The notes under the pieces: model-generated
What the model saw: the letters and a program-made list of their open reading frames with translations, nothing else
The model's database searches: none
What the model was told of the DNA's origin: nothing
In this document: in pieces, positions 16,078 to 23,787 of the stretch
Layout of the letters: every line of letters begins with the position of its first letter
Position numbering within the stretch: the first letter of the stretch is position 1
Origin: CAYMLL01 sp964390645
GTDB lineage: Bacteria > Planctomycetota > UBA8108
Reading direction: 5' to 3'
DNA length: 27,872 nt
NCBI GenBank assembly: GCA_964390645.1
Contig: CAYMLL010000069.1
Span: 1-27,872, forward strand
Translations under genes and position numbers: made by a program

Positions 16078-17322
16078 ATGAAAAGCACGAAACCCTCGTC
16101 TCTTCTCGGGCTCTGTGCCGGTCTCTTTGCGGTGTGCTGGCCGGCGACGGGCCACCCGGAGAAGCCTCGACTTCCGGTTCCCGACAAGCTCGTGGTGCTC
16201 GCCTTCGACGACGGCAACGCGTCCGACCTGGCCACGGTCGCGCCCATTCTCGAGAAACACGGTTTTGGCGCCACCTTCTTCATCACGTCGGGATGGTTGG
16301 GCGGAGAGAAGCGTCTGGGATGGTCCGAGGTGGTGAAACTCCATGAAGCCGGCTTCGAGATCGGTTGCCACTCGACGACCCATCCCAATCTACTCGGGCT
16401 CTCCACCCCGGAGATCGAGAAGCAAATCGTGGACTTCGATCGCGCCTGCGCTGCGAACGGCGTTCCGAAAGCGACTTCGTTCGCCTACCCGGGCGGGCAC
16501 TTCGATCGACGAGTGATCGCGGCGATGGAGAAGCACGGTTATCGAACGGCTCGCCGCGGAAGGGATCCGGAGCGTCCGCTCGAAGACGCCGGTGGATTGG
16601 GCCGAGCGTACGTTCCGGGGGAAGACGACCCGTTCCTTATTCCCAGTACGATGACACGCGGCGTGGGAGCCATGGAAGACGCCTACATCGTCCGCGCCCT
16701 TGCGCAGGCGACCGCCGGACGCATCGCGGTCCTCACCTATCACGGTGTTCCCGACGTCCATCGACATTGTTCCACCCCGATAGAGCGTTTCCGGAAGGAC
16801 ATGCGGTACCTCGAGGATTCTGGTGCCACGGTGATCGCCGTCCGTGATCTGGTGCGCTACGTCGATCTCTCGAAGCGTCCAGCCGACCCCTTCGCTCCGA
16901 TTGTCCGAAGGCTCGGAATGCGGGTCGAATCGCCCCGTTGTGACACGACTCAGGCCGTCCCGAAGTTCAGCTGGAAGCTCGACCCGAATCGCTGGAAGCA
17001 GAAGCAGGTTGCGTACCGAATCCTCGTGGCGAGCACCAGGAAGCAGCTGGAACGAGATCGCGGAGATCTCTGGGAGAGCGGCAAAGTCACCAGCGGCAAC
17101 CGAAGTAATGTCCCGTACGAGGGCAAGGCACTCGAGGCGGGCAGGACGTACTGGTGGAAGGTTCAGTGCTGGAACCGGCGCGACCCGGCGGCCATCGCAG
17201 AGATCGAGCCGTACCAGTCCGAAGAGCTGCTCGCCGAGTTGCAGAAGTCGCGCGCTGGACCTTTCAGTTCGCCGGCCTCGTTCAAAGCGAACGGAACGAA
17301 ACAGCGAACGCCCGGAAGGTAG
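16078..17322 (+). CDS. secreted polysaccharide deacetylase with C-terminal rhamnosidase-N-like module
   Basis: A 414-aa exported protein. The signal peptide (1-25) is followed by a NodB-type deacetylase domain: LAFDDGNAS with Asp44/Asp45, HSTTHPNL with metal ligands His98 and His102, FAYPGGHFD, and LTYHGVPD near residue 220. These are the canonical motifs of carbohydrate esterase family 4. The domain ends near residue 265. Residues 280-385 form a separate module (FSWKLDP, YRILVAST, GDLWESGKV, YWWKVQCWN), which matches the Fn3-like N-terminal module of bacterial alpha-L-rhamnosidases. No rhamnosidase catalytic domain follows. It probably removes acetyl groups from an exported or external polymer. 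The gene ends 2 nt from the stop of the convergent giant gene. Confidence 0.88.
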   Translation: MKSTKPSSLLGLCAGLFAVCWPATGHPEKPRLPVPDKLVVLAFDDGNASDLATVAPILEKHGFGATFFITSGWLGGEKRLGWSEVVKLHEAGFEIGCHSTTHPNLLGLSTPEIEKQIVDFDRACAANGVPKATSFAYPGGHFDRRVIAAMEKHGYRTARRGRDPERPLEDAGGLGRAYVPGEDDPFLIPSTMTRGVGAMEDAYIVRALAQATAGRIAVLTYHGVPDVHRHCSTPIERFRKDMRYLEDSGATVIAVRDLVRYVDLSKRPADPFAPIVRRLGMRVESPRCDTTQAVPKFSWKLDPNRWKQKQVAYRILVASTRKQLERDRGDLWESGKVTSGNRSNVPYEGKALEAGRTYWWKVQCWNRRDPAAIAEIEPYQSEELLAELQKSRAGPFSSPASFKANGTKQRTPGR

Positions 17323-17324
17323 AG

Positions 17325-20300
17325 CTACCGTGCTCCCTTCCCGAGCGAGGTCAGAAACCGCATCAGGTCGTTGAGCTCATCGCGCCGCAGGGACGCCGTC
17401 AGGCCGGGCGGCATCAGCGAAACGGGACTGCGGTCGATCGCGACGATGTCGGACGTGCGAATGGCGATCACCGTCCCCTCGGCGTCGCGCACGAGGGTGG
17501 CGGTGCCCGTCTTACGTTCCAGCAAGCCGGAGACCACGGTGCCGCTCTTCTTCACGACGACCACGGTCTCGTAGCCCTGCTTGATCGTGGTGCTCGGATT
17601 CGCGAGCGACTCGAGCAGCGACTCGGGTGTCGCGTACGTCCCGACCGTCGTCAGGTCCGGGCCGACGCTTCCTCCCCGGTTGTCGACCAGGTGGCACGTG
17701 ATGCAGCGCAAGGTCTCGCGTTCGAAGATTTCCCGACCGCGCGCGACGTCGCCGAGTTCCGGGAAGTCTCGCAGAATCGCGCGCCGTTCTGCGGCGGAGA
17801 GATTCTTCGAGAGCGGCTCGAGGCCTGCCGCCTTCTCGAGCGCGGCGATCAACGTGTGCATCTCGCGGCCGGAGGCGCGGATCCGTCGCAGGCCGGCGAC
17901 GGCGATCGGCTTCTTCATAGTCGCTCCCTCGAGCGCGGCTCTCAACGCGGCGGGCCCTCGCTCGTGGGCGAGGAACGCGTCGATCGTCAGAGCGGATCGC
18001 GTCGGGTCGTCGAGTTCCGACAGGAGGGATACCGCGGGCCGGGCGGCCTCGACGGGGTCGATCCGGGCCCAGGCAGCGAGCGCGTGGGCCCGTAGCACGG
18101 GCGACCGCCCGGCAGCGCCGAGTCGCTTCAGCTCCGCGGTCGACCCGAGCCTCCCCAGGGCCCGGCACACCGACTCCAGCAGCGGCCCGCCGGCGCTCTG
18201 CGGGTTGCTGGCGCTCTGCGGGTTGCTGGCGATCGCGATCAATCGAGGCTGTGCCGTGGCGACATCCCATAGCCCGGCGAGCTCCGTCGCTGCCATGACA
18301 ACGTCGGCATCGTCTGCTGCCAGAAAACGGATGACGTCTTCTGCGTCGGGAGGAACGTGGCTGTTGTCAGCCGCGCCCCGGGCGATGGCCGCGAGCAAAC
18401 CGGGATTCTGCTTCGCCATGCCGAGCACACTCTCGAGGTCTCCGGGTTCGCCGAGAGCGGCGATTGTGGACACCGCTTGCGGAAGAGTCTCCGCGTCGAT
18501 GGCGCCGGAGGTCACCAGCCGCAGCAGTCGCGAGATCGCTCGCGGGTCGCCGACCTCCTCCAGCGCGTACGCGAGCCGGCCGGGATCACCGTCGAAGACC
18601 CGCTTGCCGGACTGCAGCGCGGGCAACCACTGATCGCGCAGCTGTCGGACGGTGAGCTCGAGGGCGAAGTTCAAGTTGTCGTCGGTCGGATACGAGCGGG
18701 CGCGAAGCGCCACGTCAGCTGCCTCGAGCGAAGCGAGGCCGCGCAGCCCGTTGACCGCTTCCAGGCGAACTTGCGGGTGCTCGTCCTCGACCGCACGCGC
18801 GAGAAGAGCGATCCGATCGATCCGGCTGCCTGTCGCCGTCTGCGCGTCCGTGTTCGCGATCGCGCGAGCCGCTGCGGCCCGCACCTGCGGAGAGGGAGAT
18901 TGCAGGAGCGCCGCGAGCAGCTCGGCGGGCGCTGCCCGGTGAGCCATGAACAACCACAGCGCCTCCAGGCGATGGCCCTCGAACAGCGGGTCGGTGGGGT
19001 CGAGATTCTTCACCCACGCGCGGAGCGTTTCCGAGATTTCGTCGAAGGGGCGGGAGGCGAGCTCGCGCCGGGTCTGGTTGCGGGTGTACGGCTCCGGCGC
19101 TTTGAGCTGTTCGAGAAGATTTGCCACCGTCGCCTCGACGATGGCCGGGGGCTCGACGAGCGAGCGGCCCGTGGCGGTGATCCTCCAGATGCGGCCGTGC
19201 GACTTGTCGCGCAGCGGATGGTAAAAGTCCACCTCGCCGTGGTCGATGATCGCGTTGTACCAATCGACCACGTAGATCGCGCCGTCCGGTCCCATCTTGA
19301 CATCGACCGGCCGGAACGAGCGGTGAGCCGAATGCAGGACGGTCTCGACCTCCTTCGCGGAGTATCCGCTGCCGCTCGGCTGCAATTCGTATCGGACCGT
19401 GCGGTTGGCGCGAAAGTCGTTGCCGAGAAAGCTGCCCTGCCAGTGATCCGGGAGGTGGCGGCCGGAGACGAACTCGGCGCCGGTGTTGTTCGGCTTGCCG
19501 CGGATCAGCCCGTCGAGTACCCGGTGGGCGCCGACGGCCGAGCGAAACGCCGAGCCCGGAAACACGTAGTGCGGGCCCTGACCCGCCGCGCCGTCCGTGC
19601 CGAACGACTGACCCCAGCGGTCGAACGCGAAGCCCCAGGGGTTGACCATGCCGGTGGCGAACGGCTCCAGGCGCCCGGTCCCGGGGCGGAAGCGCCACAC
19701 GCCGCTGCCGTTCATCCGCCGCGGCCCGTGTGGCGTATCGACGAAGCTGTTGATGTAGATAGACTGGATGAAGTGCAAGTCTCCCCACGGAGCCCAGCGC
19801 AGGCCGTGGATCATGTGGTGGACATCGGCGTTGCCGAATCCCGAGAAGACGACGCGTCGCGACTCGGAGACATCATCCCCGTCGGAGTCCGCCAGGAAGA
19901 GCAGTTCGGTCGCGCTGCAAACGTAGGCCCCACCCGCGACCGGCATGACCGAATGGGGGACCAGCAGCCCCTCGGCGAACACGACATGATGATCGGCGAC
20001 CCCGTCGCGATCCCGGTCCTCGAGGATCACGATGCGGTCGTCCGGTCTTTCACCCGGCCGTGGGTGCGGGTACGTCGACGAGGTCGAGACCCAGGCCCGC
20101 CCGCGGAGGTCCCAGTTCAGGTTGATGGGATTTGCGACCATCGGGTTGCTGGCGAAGAGGTTCACCCCGAAGCCCTCGGCGACCTCGAACGCCGCGAGCT
20201 CGTCCTCGACGTTCGGCCGCGGGATCTTCTTCGGGACCTCATGATCCGGATACTGGCGAGGAGCGGTCCAGTTCCGGGCGGCACGAAACTCGTGACGGTG

Positions 20301-22457
20301 TGTCCGCGGGACGCGCAACAGGGCGATCTGCTCTTCTGCTCCCCTGACGAGATCGTCGTACTCCTTCATCTCGCGGGCGAAGTGGCCCATCTCGTGGCGC
20401 CGGAAGAGGAAGATGTACGTCTTGTTGAGGGGGCGCAGCCTGGCCCGGTGGTATCCGTTCTTCTGGATGATCAAGCGGCGCAGCTCTTCGGCCTGGTCGA
20501 CGTCCGGCCCTCTCTGGATCGTCCCGCTTCCGGATCTCCTCGATGAGTGTCCGATGAGCTCACCGTTGTGATACAGCCCCTTGCCTCCGCCGAGGCCGAC
20601 GGCGCAAGCGACGCTCGGCAGCTGGTCGAGGGTCAGGCTGAATCGGGCGCCGTATTCCGTGTGACGGACCTCATCGGCGCGCAGGCCTTCGCCCCGTACC
20701 GGAGTCGACGCCTCGCGATGTGCGACCTCGGCCCTCGCGTTCAGTCCGAGAGCGTTGGCGAGAAGCGTCCCGACGTGGCGATGTCCGTCGTCGCTCAAGG
20801 TGACTGCTGCTCGGTACTGCGCGCTGTCCTCGACGGAGAACTCGCGCAGATCGACGGCCAGGTGATCGCGTTCCCTGGCGAGCTCGACGATGAAGGCTGC
20901 CGCCCGGCTCAGGCGCGTGTTACGGACGGCGATCGGATCTTCAGGTTCCCCGGTATCGCGCCGGGGAAGAGTCTTCCGCTCTGGAACAGGCGTCACGAGG
21001 ATGAGCTTGGCGCCGGTTTCTTCGAGGTCGTCGACCAGACGGAGGTAGCCCGCCTGGAAGTTCCTCATCTGCTCTTCCGTCTCCGCGTACGCGGCCTCGG
21101 CTCCGTACCCGACGATCAGAGTGGTGGGTTTCGTCCCGCGCAGCTGCTTCAGCAGCTCCCCGTAGCCGGCCCCGGGATCGCCACCTCGCGGCCGCCATGT
21201 CCCCGGTCCACGCGCCGACTCGAACTCGCCGCGCGCCGTTCCGAAGACGTCATCGGCCGGCCAACCCAGGTTGCGGAAGGTGATATCGTGATGCGGCCAG
21301 CGGGCCGTCACCGCGGTCTCGAAGAAACCGTGCCTCTCCATGTCCGCGATGAGCGAGCCGCCGACGAGGACGACGCGATCGAGTCCGCGCTCGGGCGTGA
21401 AGGTCGCCTCGTTCGCGATGCTGTCGTCGAGCTTCCACCAGCCCGCGAGCGCCTCGTTCGTGACCTCCGGGTCGCCGTTCGCTAGCCTGCGGACGTCCTG
21501 CTCCGTCAGGCCACGGGTGTACACCCGGACGTCGTCGATGTCGCCCTCGAAGCGCTCCTCGTCCCCGCCGTACGACCCGATGAACGCAGGCGCCGTCCCG
21601 CCACCGCCGATCGACCCCGGTTGCACCCGTTCCGCGCGCTTCGTTCCGTCGACGAGGAGCCGGATGACACGGCTGTCGAACGTCACCGCCACGTGATGCC
21701 ACCCGCCGTCGACGAGTCGGCTCGAGTCGAGCGGCGCGCCGAACTCCACGTATCGGCCGCCGACCGAGAGTCCGCACCAGAGTCCCCAGAAGGGTCCTTC
21801 CTCACCGATCGCGAGCAGGCGCCGATCGCCGCCGTCCTCCTTGCGATAGATGCACTGCCAGGACTTTGTGACCCGGGTGGGGCGGATCCACGCGCTGATG
21901 GTGGTGCCTCGCGTGGAACGGAGTCCGTCGTAATCGTCGGCCCGTACCGTCGGACGGTCCGCGCCGAGACGAAGTGCGCGGCCGATCCTGCCCTCGACGA
22001 ACTCGAGCTCACCAGCTCCCGCGTGTGTCGGTCGTCGCGGCGGCGAAACGGTGGACACGGCCGGGACCTCGATCCCCGCAGGGGAGCTGTAGGCGCTGTC
22101 TTCGGAGCGTTCGTTCCAGACCCGGACTTTCCACCAGACCACCACGCCATCGGGAAACGCCTTGCCGCGACAGACGACTTCCTCGTTCCGAGACGTGAAG
22201 CGCCGCCCGCTATCCCAGAGATCGCCAACGTCCGCGGCGAGCTTTCTCGCGTCGCTCGCCACGAGGATCTGAAAACTCTGCTGCTCCGGGGCGGTCCACG
22301 AGAGCGCGAACTCATTCAGCCGCAAGCCGAGCGCGTTCGGCACGGGCGTGGCGCGCAGGTCTCGTGGTGCGTTCGCGGCAAGCGTCGAAGAGAGGAGCCA
22401 CGTGATGACGAGCGAGAGGAGGAACGCGCGAGCTGGGAAGACTCGTGGATTGTTCAT
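17325..22457 (-). CDS. giant PVC-type secreted protein: LamG, SGNH-like, beta-propeller, HEAT and haem-binding
   Basis: A 1710-aa exported protein. In order: signal peptide (1-28); a rhamnosidase-N-like Fn3 module at about 30-130 (FQILVAS, GDLWDSGRR, WWKVRVWNE); a LamG domain at about 145-340 (ISAWIRP, WHHVAVTFDS, DIDDVRVYTRGL); an SGNH-like domain at about 360-560 (VLVGGSLI, FRNLGWPADDVFG, SDDGHRHVG); a PVC membrane-bound dehydrogenase-type beta-propeller at about 755-1095 (GFGVNLFASNP, ILEDRDRDGVADHHVVF, NPWGFAFDRWGQ, VKMGPDGAIYVVDWYN); HEAT repeats at about 1110-1540; and a C-terminal cytochrome domain with CITCH at about 1585-1589 and GPDLTTVG. The combination is typical of Planctomycetota. 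A periplasmic redox or sugar-oxidising role is suspected, not shown. ATG 22457 is chosen because the upstream 102 codons read through a dead IS. Confidence 0.9.
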   Translation of the reverse strand: MNNPRVFPARAFLLSLVITWLLSSTLAANAPRDLRATPVPNALGLRLNEFALSWTAPEQQSFQILVASDARKLAADVGDLWDSGRRFTSRNEEVVCRGKAFPDGVVVWWKVRVWNERSEDSAYSSPAGIEVPAVSTVSPPRRPTHAGAGELEFVEGRIGRALRLGADRPTVRADDYDGLRSTRGTTISAWIRPTRVTKSWQCIYRKEDGGDRRLLAIGEEGPFWGLWCGLSVGGRYVEFGAPLDSSRLVDGGWHHVAVTFDSRVIRLLVDGTKRAERVQPGSIGGGGTAPAFIGSYGGDEERFEGDIDDVRVYTRGLTEQDVRRLANGDPEVTNEALAGWWKLDDSIANEATFTPERGLDRVVLVGGSLIADMERHGFFETAVTARWPHHDITFRNLGWPADDVFGTARGEFESARGPGTWRPRGGDPGAGYGELLKQLRGTKPTTLIVGYGAEAAYAETEEQMRNFQAGYLRLVDDLEETGAKLILVTPVPERKTLPRRDTGEPEDPIAVRNTRLSRAAAFIVELARERDHLAVDLREFSVEDSAQYRAAVTLSDDGHRHVGTLLANALGLNARAEVAHREASTPVRGEGLRADEVRHTEYGARFSLTLDQLPSVACAVGLGGGKGLYHNGELIGHSSRRSGSGTIQRGPDVDQAEELRRLIIQKNGYHRARLRPLNKTYIFLFRRHEMGHFAREMKEYDDLVRGAEEQIALLRVPRTHRHEFRAARNWTAPRQYPDHEVPKKIPRPNVEDELAAFEVAEGFGVNLFASNPMVANPINLNWDLRGRAWVSTSSTYPHPRPGERPDDRIVILEDRDRDGVADHHVVFAEGLLVPHSVMPVAGGAYVCSATELLFLADSDGDDVSESRRVVFSGFGNADVHHMIHGLRWAPWGDLHFIQSIYINSFVDTPHGPRRMNGSGVWRFRPGTGRLEPFATGMVNPWGFAFDRWGQSFGTDGAAGQGPHYVFPGSAFRSAVGAHRVLDGLIRGKPNNTGAEFVSGRHLPDHWQGSFLGNDFRANRTVRYELQPSGSGYSAKEVETVLHSAHRSFRPVDVKMGPDGAIYVVDWYNAIIDHGEVDFYHPLRDKSHGRIWRITATGRSLVEPPAIVEATVANLLEQLKAPEPYTRNQTRRELASRPFDEISETLRAWVKNLDPTDPLFEGHRLEALWLFMAHRAAPAELLAALLQSPSPQVRAAAARAIANTDAQTATGSRIDRIALLARAVEDEHPQVRLEAVNGLRGLASLEAADVALRARSYPTDDNLNFALELTVRQLRDQWLPALQSGKRVFDGDPGRLAYALEEVGDPRAISRLLRLVTSGAIDAETLPQAVSTIAALGEPGDLESVLGMAKQNPGLLAAIARGAADNSHVPPDAEDVIRFLAADDADVVMAATELAGLWDVATAQPRLIAIASNPQSASNPQSAGGPLLESVCRALGRLGSTAELKRLGAAGRSPVLRAHALAAWARIDPVEAARPAVSLLSELDDPTRSALTIDAFLAHERGPAALRAALEGATMKKPIAVAGLRRIRASGREMHTLIAALEKAAGLEPLSKNLSAAERRAILRDFPELGDVARGREIFERETLRCITCHLVDNRGGSVGPDLTTVGTYATPESLLESLANPSTTIKQGYETVVVVKKSGTVVSGLLERKTGTATLVRDAEGTVIAIRTSDIVAIDRSPVSLMPPGLTASLRRDELNDLMRFLTSLGKGAR
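18192..18227. repeat. 18-bp tandem duplication inside the giant gene
   Basis: GGCGCTCTGCGGGTTGCT occurs twice back to back in the HEAT region. It adds six residues in frame (SNPQSA repeated) in a loop of a HEAT repeat. It looks like a recent slippage event that keeps the frame. Confidence 0.9.
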
Positions 22458-22599
22458 TCCGACATCGTAAGTCCCGGCGCGGGCATCGCCCCGGAAAATG
22501 GGCCGCACTCCTCGGAACATCGATCGATCCGTGCCGGTCGTCGACCTCGCCCCGCGATTCTCCCGGACCTTGCGCGTGCGACCTCGAGCGTCCCGGGTG

Positions 22600-23230
22600 A
22601 GGCCGCGGATTCGACCGTTACGAGTATGGGGTCGGCGACGATCTGGAGACCCGGTGGATCGCGAGGCGACGGACGACAGGCGCGACGACGATCGGAAGAC
22701 GTCCATGCCGTGGTGGGCGCACAGAAACGGGTTCCACGGCGTTCGCATCGATCGTTCGCGCACGAGAGCGACATGGGTCCGTCAGGCGGGGTCGGCTCCG
22801 GCAGGACGTTGAGCGACCGAACTCGTCACGACAGCGTCCTGTGATCCGGAACCGGCAGGTGATCGAGGTCCAGGATACCGAGCAGCGATCCGGCGAGGCC
22901 TCCGGTCTGTCGAAGCGCAAGCCTCAGTACGGTGCGCAGTGTCAGCGACGTCTCGATCGAGATCTCCGGATACAGCAGCTGACCGCCTCGTCTTCCCGAC
23001 GAGCGCGAGATCCAGCTCGCTGTCGCCTTCTTGCTGAACCGGATCGTCACGTCCCCTCGAGCGAGAAGTCCTTGCTCGTACCCACGCCAGTTTCTGACGC
23101 GGTACCCGGTCTTGTAGCGGGGATGGACGAGACTCGACTTCACAGCAGGCGTGCATTCGGCTCCTCACGAACGACCGCGAGGACCGGATGATACCGCACT
23201 TCTTTCGGGGGCGGTTCATGTACCAGCGCC
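22600..23230 (-). mobile_element. dead IS5-family insertion sequence, copy 2
   Basis: A minus-strand relative of the element at 5377-6430. An open frame from 23143 to 22826 gives VHPRYKTGYRVRNWRGYEQG, VTIRFSKKATASWIS, ETSLTLRTVLRLALRQTGGL and LPVPDHRTLS, the N-terminal part of an IS5-type transposase. A TGA then replaces the first Arg of the LSRR motif. Beyond it, near 22645, the catalytic-Asp block survives in degraded form as PGLQIVADP, aligned with STGLQIVGQV in copy 1. The 16-nt motif near the left end of copy 1 recurs here (TTCATGTACCAGCGCC, 23215-23230). The C-terminal half is unrecognisable. It abuts the promoter region of the giant gene starting at 22457. Confidence 0.8.
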
Positions 23231-23386
23231 GGGCATCCTGCCTCCCTTCTGGAGTCCGATTCTATCAAAGAACCCGGGCTCGGTTCCGGGGGGTGGGTCA
23301 CGTCAGGGAAAGGGTCAAAGCGAGGTCGGTCGCCACCAGGAGTCGCGTTCACTTCTTCGGCTCGTCCATGATCTCGTGGGGTCAAG

Positions 23387-23596
23387 GTATTCGAACGCTC
23401 GCAACAGGGCCAGGTCGCGCGTCGTTCTCGGTCACCGTCCATCGTCTTGTTTCCGCGTCTCTCTGGCGGGGATAACGACAGCGAGCTGCTCTTTGCGGAC
23501 GAAGAGACCGAGGTCGGAAATGGACCGATTCGCTCCGGTGAGCGGCTCGGTGGACTCCTGAAGTTCTACCGCCGGGAGGCCGCACGAGTTTCTTGA
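23387..23596 (+). pseudogene. degraded coding repeat, copy 2, with C-terminal end
   Basis: This plus-strand frame is open for 69 codons to a TGA at 23594. It reads VFERSQQGQVARRSRSPS, PRLSGGDNDSELLFADEE, NGPIRSGERLGGLLKFYRRE, then ARVS and stop. The first 28 codons match 463-550. The sequence is protein-like and acidic after the repeat, so I regard it as the C-terminal end of a lost gene. An in-frame stop lies about 9 codons upstream. The family is not recognised, and the two copies sit close to mobile-element remnants at both ends of the window. Confidence 0.5.
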
Positions 23597-23772
23597 CGAC
23601 ACGAGGTCACTCGAGCCTCCGTGCTTCCACCGAAGGCTCCAGGCGGCGACTGGTATCGACTTCGCGATCCCGGGTAGAATCGGAAGGAGCGACCGTCTCG
23701 CCGTCTCGCCCTCTCGACCGAGCCTCCGTCAGGCTCGGGGTCCGGCGACTGCTCCACGACCGGTCGCTCGTG

Positions 23773-23781
23773 ACGGGAGGT
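23773..23781 (+). promoter_or_regulatory. ribosome binding site of the FG-GAP protein gene
   Basis: A GGGAGGTG tract ends about 6-7 nt before ATG 23788, and that ATG begins the protein's signal peptide. This settles the start against the 65 upstream in-frame codons. Confidence 0.6.
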
Positions 23782-23787
23782 GTGCAG

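Noticed and set aside
13953..16406. 817-codon minus-strand ORF opposite the esterase-SGNH gene
   Set aside because: Antisense shadow caused by codon bias; no motifs, no signal peptide, and it runs across two real genes.
18357..21485. Two adjoining long plus-strand ORFs (729 and 312 codons) opposite the giant gene
   Set aside because: They mirror the codon bias of the giant minus-strand gene, whose frame has unmistakable domains throughout.
14037..22457. Classic polysaccharide utilisation locus
   Set aside because: No SusC/SusD-like pair, glycoside hydrolase or lyase is visible, so only a looser polysaccharide-processing role is proposed.
22458..22763. 102-codon N-terminal extension of the giant protein
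   Set aside because: It has no protein character and overlaps translated IS5 debris; the signal peptide begins at ATG 22457.
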